Assembly (NCBI GenBank): GCA_964430245.1
Contig: CAYSEW010000027.1
Location: 1 to 36,373 of the forward strand
Source of the DNA: CAYSEW01 sp964430245
GTDB taxonomy: Bacteria; Bacteroidota; Bacteroidia; Flavobacteriales_D; Parvicellaceae
Length of the DNA stretch: 36,373 nucleotides
Direction of reading: 5' to 3'
The notes beneath the pieces are model-generated. The model saw nothing but the letters and a program-made list of their open reading frames with translations. It did not search any database and was not told the origin of the DNA. Shown here in pieces: positions 7,482-16,815 of the stretch (position 1 is its first letter; each line of letters opens with the position of its first letter). A program made the translations under genes and the position numbers.

Positions 7482-8729
7482 ATGGAACAACAACAAATTA
7501 CAATAAAACACCCTATTTTAAATGGCTTGAACAGGTCCTTATTGTTCAGGAATATTGCTGAAAAAGCATATGATAAAATGGAGCAGATAGGTTTTCCTAG
7601 CAGGAAGACAGAAGAATGGAAATATACTAAGGTAAGTAAGCTTCTTAAATCAAATTATGTCCCTAAAATAAAAGCAGAGTTAAAACAATTAGATAATTGG
7701 TTTTTCCCAGATATTAAAGGACCTACAATTGTTTTAGAAAATGGAATCTTCAATCCTTATTTGTCTTGTTTAGGGTCTAATAATGGTTTAGTTATTAAAA
7801 CATTAGATAACATGAATGGTCAGATCAATGAAGATGAGATTGGTTCAATGTCAATCAATGATCATAACCCATTTAGCTTATTTAATTTAGCATATCTGCA
7901 AAACGGATGCTATATAGAAGTTGAAAAGCAATTAAAAATAGATGAGACAGTTCATGTAGTACATTTATCTACAGAAGATAATACCCTTGTTAATTCTAGA
8001 CTAATTATTAATGTTAATGATTTTGCTGAGCTAAATATGGTTCAGAGTTTTGTTAATAAGACAGATACTGATGCATTTGTTAATCATGTTACTGAAATTA
8101 AATTAGGAGTCAACTCCAAGTTGAATTTAGATAAAATACAACAGGTTCATGGAGAAAAACATATTTGTACTGAATATGTTCATCAATCAGATGAGAGTAC
8201 ATTTAAGATAAATACATTAACTACTGAAGGTGATTTGGTGAGAAATGGATTGAATATTTATGTTGATGGGGAAAATTGCAATTCGTTTTTAAACGGTCTT
8301 TTTATTCCTAAAAATGAAAATCATTTTGATAATCATACTTTGTTAGAGCATCAAAAACCAAATTGTCACTCTAGTGAATGTTACAAAGGGATCATTCATG
8401 ATGCTGCTACTGGTGTTTTTAATGGAAAAGTAATTGTTCATCAGGACGCTCAGAAAATCATGGCATATCAACAAAATAATAACATTGTTTTATCAGACAA
8501 AGCTCAGATTAATGCAAAGCCTGAATTAGAAATCTATGCGGATGATGTAAAGTGTAGTCACGGTAGTACTACTGGCCAATTTGACGAGGAGGCTTTATTT
8601 TATTTAATGACTAGAGGGATCAAAAGGGATTCTGCTATTAATTTGCTGATGAATGGGTTTGTTTCGGAGTTAATTGATGAAATAGAGTCTGAAGAAGTAA
8701 AAAATTATTTCATTACATTATTTAATTGA
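7482..8729 (+). CDS. sufD: Fe-S cluster assembly protein SufD
   Basis: SufB paralogue and partner in the SufBC2D scaffold; 415 residues from the ATG at 7482. An upstream TTG would overlap sufC and add 11 unlikely residues, so ATG was chosen. The N-terminal helical part contains FPSRKTEEWKYTKV. The C-terminal beta-helix ends with YADDVKCSHGSTTGQFDEEA, where H360 matches the conserved assembly histidine, followed by LFYLMTRGIKRDSAINLLMNGF. It ends the operon: the next gene is an outer-membrane protein, and the cysteine desulfurase sufS and sufE often found next are absent here. Confidence 0.96.
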   Translation: MEQQQITIKHPILNGLNRSLLFRNIAEKAYDKMEQIGFPSRKTEEWKYTKVSKLLKSNYVPKIKAELKQLDNWFFPDIKGPTIVLENGIFNPYLSCLGSNNGLVIKTLDNMNGQINEDEIGSMSINDHNPFSLFNLAYLQNGCYIEVEKQLKIDETVHVVHLSTEDNTLVNSRLIINVNDFAELNMVQSFVNKTDTDAFVNHVTEIKLGVNSKLNLDKIQQVHGEKHICTEYVHQSDESTFKINTLTTEGDLVRNGLNIYVDGENCNSFLNGLFIPKNENHFDNHTLLEHQKPNCHSSECYKGIIHDAATGVFNGKVIVHQDAQKIMAYQQNNNIVLSDKAQINAKPELEIYADDVKCSHGSTTGQFDEEALFYLMTRGIKRDSAINLLMNGFVSELIDEIESEEVKNYFITLFN

Positions 8730-8801
8730 ACAACCTATAAAGTTATCATGTGTTTGTTTATTATTGTATTATAATTGTATTATATAAACAAAAGTCATGT
8801 T

Positions 8802-11411
8802 ATGAAAAATTTTATAGTAATTACTCTCTTATTTTTTTCATACCCCTTTTTTTCTCAACAATATTTAGGCGTAGATAATGGAAATTACGCTGGCGCACTT
8901 GGTGTAGACCTTAACCCTGCTAACATTGCAGATAATAGAATGAAGGTCGATCTTTTTGTTGGAGCTGGATTTACAGGCTTCAATAATTATGTGTTTATGA
9001 ATACTTCCACAATGCCATCTGGATGGATCTCATCTTATACTAGTGATCATGTTGTTGATACAACTTGGCGAAGTCAGTCATGGTTTGAAAAAGTAATTGG
9101 ACCTGACTCTGTAGATTACTATCAAAGTTTAGGGCAAGGAAATTATTTTATTACTGATCCCACTGACCTTGGCAATAAACCCTACAGGGGAATGATAGAC
9201 CTTAATGTAGACCTTTTTAATTTAATGGTAACAATTAATCGTAAAATGTCAGTTGGTTTACAAGTTAAACATAGAACAATATTTAATATTGATCATGTAG
9301 CACCTGAATTAGTTACGCTAGCTGTTAATGATCTAGAATATAGCTCATTATGGGATTTAGATCTTTCGGATCAGTTATTGAATTTATCTTTTAATTCATG
9401 GATGGAGTACAATTTAAGCTATGCTCAAGTCATTAAAGATGATGGAGAACATTTTATAAAAGCAGGAGGTAAGCTGAAGTTTTTACAAGGCTTAGGTTCC
9501 TTTTATGTTTATACTGGTAATGTAGATTACAACTTTTTCAATGCAGATACAGCAAATTATATATCAGGGGATTTTAATTATGGATATTCTCAAAATTTGG
9601 CTCAATTTATTGAGCCATTAGATGACAATAATAATCCTTTAGATAATTATAGTGTCGATTTTAATGAGATTTTTCAATTACATTCAAAATTAGGACTAGG
9701 CCTAGATATTGGTGGTGTTTATGAGTGGAGACCTGACTGGAAAGATTATAAATATGATATGGATGGTGAAACTAATTTATGGAGAAGAGATCAAAATAAA
9801 TATAAGCTTAGAGCATCTTTTTCAATTAATGATATAGGGGGGATGAAATATTTAAAAGGTGAGATGAGTAGAGATTTTACAGCTAATTTAGGTATTCATC
9901 CAGATAGTCTATACGACCTTTCTGTTTTTAATGGTATTAGTGGATTTCGTTCATTTGATTCAACTATTCTTGATCTAGAATCTCAGGGAGATATTGAGTA
10001 TTCTAACGAAACAGAAAGTAATTTTTACATGAATTTGCCAACAAGTATTAATATGGCAGTAGATTATCATATTTGGAATGATTTTTATGTAGACGCTAGA
10101 ATGCTGATAGGATTTCAGAGGAATAAAGATGCAAGTAAAGTAAGGGTTCCATCTAATTTTTCTATTACTCCTAGATATGATTATAAGTATTTTGGTATTT
10201 CTGCACCCCTTTCATATAGTGGTTTTTATGGTTTTAGAGCTGGACTGGGATTTAGGGCAGGTCCATTGTTTGTAGGTACTGCAGACATTAAACCTTTATT
10301 TGCTCCAGGTAAGGATAAAGATATTAGAGGAGCTAATTTTTACCTTGGGTTAAGGGCCTGGGTTTTTAATAAGCATCCAAAAGATAAGGATAACGATAAG
10401 GTATCAGATAAAATTGATGAATGTGCTGAGCTAGCAGGAGTTTGGGAATTCAAAGGATGTCCAGATTCAGATGGTGATGGAATCAAGGATGTGGATGATG
10501 ATTGTCCAAGCGTAGCAGGATTGGCAGAATACAAAGGATGTCCAGATACAGATGGGGATAAGATTATAGATAAAGATGATGCTTGTCCAGAAACAGCAGG
10601 ATTAGAAGAGTTTAAGGGATGTCCAGATACAGATGGGGATAAGATCATAGATTCAGAAGATGAATGTCCTAATGTACCAGGGTTACTAGAATTCAAGGGG
10701 TGTCCAGATACTGATGGAGATGGATTAAAAGACTTGGATGATCTTTGTCCTAATGACCCTGGACCAAAAGCCAATGAAGGTTGTCCAGATACTGATAAGG
10801 ATGGTCTTTTTGATTATTTAGATCAATGTCCTGAAGTCGCTGGTCCAGAAGAGAACAGAGGTTGTCCGTGGCCAGACACAGATGGAGATGGGTTAAAAGA
10901 CAAGGATGATGATTGTCCAAATAATCCAGGTCCAAAATCAAACAATGGTTGCCCCTATGCAGATACAGATGGAGATGGTGTTTTAGATAAAGATGATAAC
11001 TGTGTAAATACTCCGGGTCCAAAATCAAATAATGGGTGCCCAGTAATTGAAGAAGAGGAGCAGGAAATATTGAATACTGCTTTTGAAAATTTAGAATTTC
11101 AATCAGGCAAGGATATAATTAAAGATGTTTCATTTCCTTCATTAGAAGAATTAGCAAATTTATTGGTTAAAAAATCTGAATGGAGACTTTCTATAGCTGG
11201 ACATACTGATAATGTTGGTTCTGAGAAAAGTAATTTAATTCTTTCTAAGAAAAGAGCTGAAGCAGTTGGTCAGTATCTAAATCAGAGAGGTGTTCTAATG
11301 GATAGGCTGGTTATTCAGTATTTTGGAGAAGAGAAACCAATTGATTCTAACGATAGTGAAGAAGGTAGACAAAAGAATAGAAGAGTTGAAATGACAATAA
11401 TTTTTGAATAA
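8802..11411 (+). CDS. OmpA-family outer-membrane protein with DUF5723 and TSP type-3 repeats
   Basis: An 869-residue envelope protein. A signal peptide of ~19 residues (MKNFIVITLLFFSYPFFSQ) sets the ATG start at 8802; a TTG 27 bases earlier would only extend it. Residues ~20-520 are a DUF5723-like region, starting with NYAGALGVDLNPANIADNR, probably a beta-barrel. Residues 528-747 hold eight thrombospondin type-3 calcium-binding repeats. Residues ~755-869 are an OmpA peptidoglycan-binding domain with IAGHTDNVGS and GRQKNRRVEM. It likely anchors the outer membrane to the cell wall through a calcium-stiffened linker. A TTTG at 8753-8756 is a possible -33 element, but the -7 box is unclear. Confidence 0.88.
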   Translation: MKNFIVITLLFFSYPFFSQQYLGVDNGNYAGALGVDLNPANIADNRMKVDLFVGAGFTGFNNYVFMNTSTMPSGWISSYTSDHVVDTTWRSQSWFEKVIGPDSVDYYQSLGQGNYFITDPTDLGNKPYRGMIDLNVDLFNLMVTINRKMSVGLQVKHRTIFNIDHVAPELVTLAVNDLEYSSLWDLDLSDQLLNLSFNSWMEYNLSYAQVIKDDGEHFIKAGGKLKFLQGLGSFYVYTGNVDYNFFNADTANYISGDFNYGYSQNLAQFIEPLDDNNNPLDNYSVDFNEIFQLHSKLGLGLDIGGVYEWRPDWKDYKYDMDGETNLWRRDQNKYKLRASFSINDIGGMKYLKGEMSRDFTANLGIHPDSLYDLSVFNGISGFRSFDSTILDLESQGDIEYSNETESNFYMNLPTSINMAVDYHIWNDFYVDARMLIGFQRNKDASKVRVPSNFSITPRYDYKYFGISAPLSYSGFYGFRAGLGFRAGPLFVGTADIKPLFAPGKDKDIRGANFYLGLRAWVFNKHPKDKDNDKVSDKIDECAELAGVWEFKGCPDSDGDGIKDVDDDCPSVAGLAEYKGCPDTDGDKIIDKDDACPETAGLEEFKGCPDTDGDKIIDSEDECPNVPGLLEFKGCPDTDGDGLKDLDDLCPNDPGPKANEGCPDTDKDGLFDYLDQCPEVAGPEENRGCPWPDTDGDGLKDKDDDCPNNPGPKSNNGCPYADTDGDGVLDKDDNCVNTPGPKSNNGCPVIEEEEQEILNTAFENLEFQSGKDIIKDVSFPSLEELANLLVKKSEWRLSIAGHTDNVGSEKSNLILSKKRAEAVGQYLNQRGVLMDRLVIQYFGEEKPIDSNDSEEGRQKNRRVEMTIIFE
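10383..11042 (+). repeat. Eight thrombospondin type-3 repeats inside the OmpA-family gene
   Basis: Eight tandem units of ~27 residues follow DxDxDGxxDxxDxCPxxxGxxxxxGCP, residues 528-747 of the protein. Units 2-5 are most alike at DNA level; the last units carry two-residue insertions (WP, YA) before the next DTDGDG. Each unit has the aspartate ladder that binds calcium and two cysteines. Unit 8 has CV instead of CP. Confidence 0.9.
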
Positions 11412-11435
11412 GTGTTTTAAATGGTCCTATCTTTG
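11403..11435 (+). promoter_or_regulatory. Promoter of the 11450 gene (TTTG-N21-TATCTTTG)
   Basis: This is the best promoter in the window: -33 TTTG at 11403-11406, 21 bases, then TATCTTTG at 11428-11435, both matching the Bacteroidota consensus. It overlaps the last codons of the upstream OmpA-family gene and sits 14 bases before the GTG at 11450, so that gene has its own promoter. Confidence 0.6.
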
Positions 11436-11449
11436 CCGTAAATAATAAG

Positions 11450-12898
11450 GTGAATTTTAAAAGACTTATATTTTTATTGATAATTATTTTCATTGTAAGA
11501 AATCCATATTTTTTACAATTTACGGATATAGAATTCAGTAAGGTTGAAAAAAAAGAAGCTGATCAAACTAGAATAGATTTCTTTCATTTAGAAGATCAGT
11601 ATATGCTTTTTTTGTCTAATCGAGACAAGGAAAAGGTGATTGTTCATGTCTATGACTCATTACTTCATCATAAAAGCCGTTCAGTTTTAGACTTAGGAGG
11701 GCAGACACCTTTAAAGGTCCAGTTGATTAACAATGTTCCAATTTTATTTTCAAAGATTACAAATTCAAACAATGAACAGGAGTTGTATTCACATAATATA
11801 GCTTTAAACGGATTGCTTTCTAGTACTCTTCTTATAACTAAGTATAAAAACCATGGGGGATATCTTACTAAATATAAATTATCAGTAAGTGAAAATTCTA
11901 AACATATTATTGTTTTAGTTGAGCATCCTTTTGAAAAAGAAAAACATGAGAAGATTTCCGTACTTACTTTAAATAAAGATTTTAAAATAAAAGCAGAATA
12001 TCATCATACGCTTGAGCAGACTAGTAAAAATAAAAGAATTAATGTGCCGATTGTCACAAATAAAGGAACGATATATTTATTAAAACGTTATTGGGACAAA
12101 GGGAATAAATATTATTTAGCAACACAAAAAGGAGCTGAATTTTCTCAATCCGAGTTAAAATTAAGAAACAGAAAAATTGCAGATTTAAAATATGCTATAT
12201 CTAAAGAAGATAAATTGATATTGTGCGGTTTTTTTACTTCTCCAATAAGATTTAATTTCGAAGGTGTTTTTTCATATAGGTTTAATAATTCATCACATCC
12301 TGAATATAAGAAAGAGGCTTATTTAACAGAAAATGTAGTAACTACTTTTAAACATAAAAAGGACATTAAAGAAAAAGGGTTTGGGTTAGACCATTTTAAA
12401 GCAAAAAACCTTCTTTTAGATACATTAGGTAATCAATATTTATTAGCAGAGCATCACGTTGTAGAAAATTTGAAGACAGGTGCTATTCATAAAAGTAAAG
12501 GAGTTTTACTTGTTAAATTTACTAAATCAGGGAGCTATGTATGGAGTTCTCCTTTGTTAACCAATCAAAAAGAGCAAAATAAATATAGTAGGTGGATAAC
12601 TAAAATTCCTTTCATGCATGACAATAATTTTTGTTTATTATATAATAATACTGATAATGAAAAAACAAATAAATTGGATCAATTGTATGGTTTAAATACA
12701 TTGTATGGAACTCATTTAGTTGAATTTAATAAATTAGGGGTTTCAAATAATCACGTAATTACAGAATTGCACAATAATTTAGATGAAAGATTCGCTTTTT
12801 GTCCAAAGATAATTCTACAAGAGGATCAAAATATATACTTTATTACAGAAAACTCTACAAAGACAAAATTCAGGATAGTGAAAATGAATTTGAATTAA
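11450..12898 (+). CDS. Hypothetical exported or membrane-anchored protein
   Basis: Not recognised. The 482-residue product starts with a short hydrophobic segment, residues ~4-20 (KRLIFLLIIIFIVR), that could be a signal anchor or uncleaved signal. The rest is soluble and lysine-rich. It contains many short hydrophobic beta-strand stretches separated by turns (YMLFLSN, HIIVLVEHP, GTIYLLKR, KLILCGFF, QYLLAEHH, FCLLYNN, IYFITEN). That spacing resembles a beta-propeller, but no blade motif is clear. The start is GTG; the next in-frame ATG would remove the hydrophobic segment. It lies 38 bases after the OmpA-family gene with its own promoter and faces murB convergently. Confidence 0.7.
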   Translation: MNFKRLIFLLIIIFIVRNPYFLQFTDIEFSKVEKKEADQTRIDFFHLEDQYMLFLSNRDKEKVIVHVYDSLLHHKSRSVLDLGGQTPLKVQLINNVPILFSKITNSNNEQELYSHNIALNGLLSSTLLITKYKNHGGYLTKYKLSVSENSKHIIVLVEHPFEKEKHEKISVLTLNKDFKIKAEYHHTLEQTSKNKRINVPIVTNKGTIYLLKRYWDKGNKYYLATQKGAEFSQSELKLRNRKIADLKYAISKEDKLILCGFFTSPIRFNFEGVFSYRFNNSSHPEYKKEAYLTENVVTTFKHKKDIKEKGFGLDHFKAKNLLLDTLGNQYLLAEHHVVENLKTGAIHKSKGVLLVKFTKSGSYVWSSPLLTNQKEQNKYSRWITKIPFMHDNNFCLLYNNTDNEKTNKLDQLYGLNTLYGTHLVEFNKLGVSNNHVITELHNNLDERFAFCPKIILQEDQNIYFITENSTKTKFRIVKMNLN

Positions 12899-12920
12899 AT
12901 GTTTTAAGGTTATTTTTGAT

Positions 12921-13937
12921 TTATAAAATATTCACTTCCTTTTCAAGTTTAATTTTATATTTTTCATGAATATCGTCTATGATTTTTTCGCTTAGATCAT
13001 TAATGTCACTTCCACTTGCTCCACCATAATTAACTAAAACAAGCGCCTGCTTTTTATGAATGCCGTAATTATTGAATGTCTTTCCTTTCCATCCAGCATT
13101 GTCAATTAACCATCCTGCAGCAATTTTAAAAAGGTCATTATCCATTTTATAATAAACGACATTAGGGTAGTTGTCTAATAAGGTTTTAAATTGTTCGCTA
13201 TTAATAATTGGATTTTTAAAAAAACTTCCACTATTGCCAATTTTTTTTGGATTTGGCAATTTACTTTCTCTAATAGAAATGACTGCATCACTTATGTCTT
13301 TTATAGACGGATTGTTAATATCCCATTCAATTAGTTTTTTTTCTATATCACCATAAGAAGAGTTGACCCTTGGTTTTTTACTAAGCTTTAAAACTATATT
13401 TAAAATGATATATTCCCCTTTGAATTTATTTTTAAAGATACTCTCTCTGTAACCAAATTGACAATCGTTATTGTTGAATTGATGAATCTCTCCTGATTGA
13501 ATATGAAATGCATTTAAGTATTGAAAAGTGTCTTTAATTTCCACTCCATACGCGCCAATATTTTGCATAGGAGCAGCACCAATGTTCCCAGGAATAAGAC
13601 TTAAATTTTCAATGCCACCATATTCTCGGGCTACACAGAACATTACAAACTCGTGCCAATTCTCACCACCTCCAGCCATGATTTCTACTGTATCATCATC
13701 ATCTTTTAAAATTTCAATTCCTTTGATGTCATTTTTAATAACTAATGAATCTACATCTTTGGTTAAAAGAATATTGCTGCCACCTCCTAAAATAAATAAT
13801 TCATTTTTACTATATATGGAGTGCTCACAAAGAGATTGTAATTCTTGAATTGAATTTATACTTGAAAAATATTTAGCATTAACATCAATTCTAAAAGTAT
13901 TTAGGTTAGCTAATGATTTGTTTTTTATAATCTGCAT
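12921..13937 (-). CDS. murB: UDP-N-acetylenolpyruvoylglucosamine reductase MurB
   Basis: FAD enzyme completing UDP-N-acetylmuramic acid synthesis for peptidoglycan; 338 residues. FAD-binding motifs are LGGGSNILL (~50-58) and SLIPGNIGAAPMQNIGAYG (~113-131). Catalytic residues are R164 in FGYRESIFK, S238 in GNSGSFFKNP and E334 in the C-terminal LEKEV. It is a type I MurB with the full C-terminal domain. The start is uncertain: ATG at 13937 is preferred, with a GTG two codons upstream at 13943 possible. A near-consensus TATCTTTA at 13949-13956 suggests a very short leader. It is convergent with the 11450 gene. Confidence 0.96.
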   Translation of the reverse strand: MQIIKNKSLANLNTFRIDVNAKYFSSINSIQELQSLCEHSIYSKNELFILGGGSNILLTKDVDSLVIKNDIKGIEILKDDDDTVEIMAGGGENWHEFVMFCVAREYGGIENLSLIPGNIGAAPMQNIGAYGVEIKDTFQYLNAFHIQSGEIHQFNNNDCQFGYRESIFKNKFKGEYIILNIVLKLSKKPRVNSSYGDIEKKLIEWDINNPSIKDISDAVISIRESKLPNPKKIGNSGSFFKNPIINSEQFKTLLDNYPNVVYYKMDNDLFKIAAGWLIDNAGWKGKTFNNYGIHKKQALVLVNYGGASGSDINDLSEKIIDDIHEKYKIKLEKEVNIL

Positions 13938-14054
13938 TAACACAAACCTAAAGATAAATTTGTAAGGTATTCAATAAACCAGATTGAAATAATAATTTTT
14001 TTTTTATTAGTTATTAGGTTCAATTATGATTGGTTAAATTTAGTGCTTTAATAA

Positions 14055-15167
14055 ATGGGAAGTAAAAAACATATTATAGTCTCTGTGTCAAATGACCTCT
14101 CATTTGATCAAAGAGTTCATAAGGTTTGTACTTCACTTCACAATGCTGGATATAATATTTTATTGGTTGGGAGAATAAGAAAAAAAAGTGTTCCATTAGA
14201 AAGGGTATATAAGATTAGAAGATTTAAATATATTCCTGAAAGAGGAGTGTTTTTCTATGCTGTATTCAATATTCGTTTGTTTATTTTTTTAATGTTTAAA
14301 AAAGTTGATGTCCTTCATGCAAACGATTTAGATACATTGTTAGCCAATTGGATGGCGAAATTATTTAGGAGGAAGCATCTTGTATATGATACACATGAAT
14401 ATTTTACTGGTGTCCCCGAAATTCAAAACAAACCAATTGTAAAAAAAACCTGGACTGCCATTGAAAAAATGATCTTTCCTAAATTAAATTACGTTTTTAC
14501 TGTGAATGATTCTATAGCTAATTTATATGAAAAAGAATATGGTGTTAAAATAAAAGTATTAAGGAATTTCCCAGTAGCTACTCCATTAATAAAGTCAAAA
14601 AGCAAGAGGGAACTAGGTCTGCCAAATGATAAGAAAATAGTAATCTTACAAGGAGGGGGTATCAATGTAGATAGAGGGTCAGAAGAATTATTAGAAGCAA
14701 TTGCATTGTCTGATGAGCTTTTTCTATGCATTGTTGGAGATGGTGATGTGATTGAAGTATTAAAAAAGAGATCATGTAAAAAAGACCTAAAAGATAAGTT
14801 GATGTTTACTGGATTACTTCCTTATAATGAAATGATGCAGTATACAATGAATGCCAATGTTGGTGTTAGTCTTGATAAGGACACCAACATCAATCATAAA
14901 TTCAGTTTGCCCAATAAGATCTTTGATTATGTAAAAGCAGGTATCCCTGTTGTTGTAAGTGATTTAAAAGAAGTTGCTACAATAGTCAAACAGTATAAAA
15001 TAGGAAAAGTAATTCCAGATCATTTGCCAAATTCTATATTAAATTCAATTTTAGAAGTTATTGAAAATTCAAATTCATATAAAATTGAAGATGCCCAAAA
15101 GAAATTGATTTGGAAAAATGAAGAGCCTGTTTTGTTGACGCTTTATGAAGAGGTGATTAAAAAGTAG
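14055..15167 (+). CDS. Glycosyltransferase family 4 (GT-B fold)
   Basis: Cytoplasmic sugar transferase of 370 residues, probably acting on a surface polysaccharide or lipid-linked glycan. The N-terminal half begins IIVSVSNDLSFDQRVHKV, contains the DVLHANDLDTL stretch and a DTHEYF motif. The C-terminal half has the nucleotide-sugar binding region: VILQGGGINVDRG, CIVGDGD, and SLPNKIFDYVKAGIPVVVSD, where the GT4 glutamate position is occupied by aspartate in FDYVKAG. Donor and acceptor cannot be told. A TATGATTG near-promoter lies ~25 bases upstream. It ends 2 bases from the stop of the convergent methyltransferase. Confidence 0.88.
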   Translation: MGSKKHIIVSVSNDLSFDQRVHKVCTSLHNAGYNILLVGRIRKKSVPLERVYKIRRFKYIPERGVFFYAVFNIRLFIFLMFKKVDVLHANDLDTLLANWMAKLFRRKHLVYDTHEYFTGVPEIQNKPIVKKTWTAIEKMIFPKLNYVFTVNDSIANLYEKEYGVKIKVLRNFPVATPLIKSKSKRELGLPNDKKIVILQGGGINVDRGSEELLEAIALSDELFLCIVGDGDVIEVLKKRSCKKDLKDKLMFTGLLPYNEMMQYTMNANVGVSLDKDTNINHKFSLPNKIFDYVKAGIPVVVSDLKEVATIVKQYKIGKVIPDHLPNSILNSILEVIENSNSYKIEDAQKKLIWKNEEPVLLTLYEEVIKK

Positions 15168-15169
15168 TT

Positions 15170-15928
15170 TTATTTTTTACATATAAATATGGTGTCTTCT
15201 TTATTTAACCCATAAAATTTAATTAAATCATCATTTAGGTCTTTTGTAGAGCTTAAATCAGTTACACTGAAGCCAACTAGCTTAAGTTTTTTTATAAAAT
15301 CTTCTTTTCCATAATACCTTACATGGTCTTTTTGTCCAAACCTAGTTTTTCTTATTTCTGGATCAATGATTGAAAGATCTTCATCAGTTTTGCCTTCTTT
15401 AAATGGAACTTGAGCAAGTAATAATGAATTAGACTTTAGTACTCTGTAAAGCTCATTCATGGCTTTGTCATCATTTGGAATATGCTCTAGTACATGGTAA
15501 CATATGATTAGATCAAACTGTTCTTTATTAAAACTTAATGAAGTAATGTCTTCTTGTGAATTAGATAGAAATTCATTTTCATAATCATTGGCTATGTAAT
15601 TTACTTTTTTAGATTTCCAATAATTAAATAAGCTTCTATGAGGAGAGAAATCTAGGATATTAAGTTCATTTTCAATTATATTTTTATCTAAGTATAAAGT
15701 AAGAGCTCTTGTTCTTGATAGACTCCCACATTTAGGACAAATTTGATCATTGAAATTTTCATATTGATAGGTGATGAATTTTCTTAAATGTGCTTTGCAA
15801 CTTGGGCAATAATTGTTTTTTCCAGTATATAATATTAAGTATAGGAGTTTTCTAGTAATGGGATTTATTAGATGCTTCATCTTTGAAGGAACAAGCAATA
15901 AATAAATGTTTTTAAAGGTTCGGTACAT
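15170..15928 (-). CDS. Zinc-ribbon class I SAM-dependent methyltransferase
   Basis: A 252-residue protein. Residues 41-67 carry two CxxC pairs, CPSC (C41, C44) and CPKC (C64, C67), forming a likely zinc ribbon. After it comes a methyltransferase-11 type Rossmann fold: LNILDFSPHRSLF as SAM motif I, then DLIICYHVLEHIPNDDKAM and YRVLKSNSLLLAQVPF. The methylated substrate is unknown; the neighbouring GT2 and GT4 enzymes suggest a glycan or glycolipid. Its ATG overlaps the GT2 stop by one base (TAATG), so the two are probably co-translated. It is the last gene of the ftsE-GT2 operon. Confidence 0.85.
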   Translation of the reverse strand: MYRTFKNIYLLLVPSKMKHLINPITRKLLYLILYTGKNNYCPSCKAHLRKFITYQYENFNDQICPKCGSLSRTRALTLYLDKNIIENELNILDFSPHRSLFNYWKSKKVNYIANDYENEFLSNSQEDITSLSFNKEQFDLIICYHVLEHIPNDDKAMNELYRVLKSNSLLLAQVPFKEGKTDEDLSIIDPEIRKTRFGQKDHVRYYGKEDFIKKLKLVGFSVTDLSSTKDLNDDLIKFYGLNKEDTIFICKK

Positions 15929-16815
15929 TATTTTAGATGATGAATAAGAATAGTTAATTTATAGATGTCTAAATAAATTAATTTGGGATTAGATGAGAGT
16001 AATTTTTTAGTAATAAATTTTATTAAAAAGGGATGACTCAATTTAAATAAAAAGCTCAGTTTATATTTTTTTACTTTTTTATAGGTTTTAATAAGTCTAA
16101 TGTCATTTATCAATGTGGTATTGCTATTTAATAGGTGGGTTAGGTTTTTAATTCCTTCTTTTGTCTTATTAAGAAATTCTTCATTATTTTCTAATCCAAC
16201 ATGTAGAATAGGGTTGTTTATATGAACTATTGGGATGTTTTTTTCTTTTAATTCCTGTGCGAAATAGGTGTCTTCATGTCCATAACCTTTAAATAGTTCG
16301 TTGAATTTTATTGATTGAAAGGTGGCTTTATTTATTAAAAAATTATTTGATCTAAAAGATAGATAAGGATCTAATTCTCTATCTGCAATAGTTTTGTCCT
16401 CCCTTTTAATTCCGTAAAGCCATCTTAAATATAAGGAGTTATCTTCAGGTCTCTTATTGCCATGAGTTCTTCCTCCATAAACTACATTTGATACTTGTTG
16501 AATTTCTATGAATTTTGATAAAAAGTTATCCGAAATAATTGCACTATCACAGTCTAAGTATAATAGGTAGTCATATTTAGATTTTTCAGCCATCAAATTT
16601 CTAATCTTAGACCTACCTATATTTGATTTTAATTGATAATACCTAACATTGGTAAGTTCATTTAAACATTCGTTTTTTTCTACCCATTTTTTTTCAGAAC
16701 TATCATCAATGCAAATTATCTCATAAACGATTTTTAATTGTTCGGCTTGTTTATGTAGTTCAGCTACTAAATTGCAAACTTGAAAGTTATATATAGGAAT
16801 ACAAATGCTTATCAA
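15928..16815 (-). CDS. Glycosyltransferase family 2 (GT-A fold)
   Basis: Processive-type sugar transferase fold of 295 residues. The N-terminus MISICIPIYN with YEIICIDDSS (D37, D38) and the LYLDCDSA metal-binding DxD (D88, D90) are standard. The region YLSFRSNNFLINK followed by FKGYGHEDTYFA is the acceptor-side GT2 motif with the catalytic acid pair E-D. The last ~80 residues are basic and hydrophobic, which may aid membrane association. It overlaps ftsE by 4 bases (ATGA) and the methyltransferase by one base. The substrate is not deducible. Confidence 0.88.
   Translation of the reverse strand: MISICIPIYNFQVCNLVAELHKQAEQLKIVYEIICIDDSSEKKWVEKNECLNELTNVRYYQLKSNIGRSKIRNLMAEKSKYDYLLYLDCDSAIISDNFLSKFIEIQQVSNVVYGGRTHGNKRPEDNSLYLRWLYGIKREDKTIADRELDPYLSFRSNNFLINKATFQSIKFNELFKGYGHEDTYFAQELKEKNIPIVHINNPILHVGLENNEEFLNKTKEGIKNLTHLLNSNTTLINDIRLIKTYKKVKKYKLSFLFKLSHPFLIKFITKKLLSSNPKLIYLDIYKLTILIHHLK

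Noticed and set aside
10340..11028. Minus-strand open frames opposite the TSP3 repeats
   Set aside because: Serine/leucine-rich shadows of the DxDGD repeat on the other strand.
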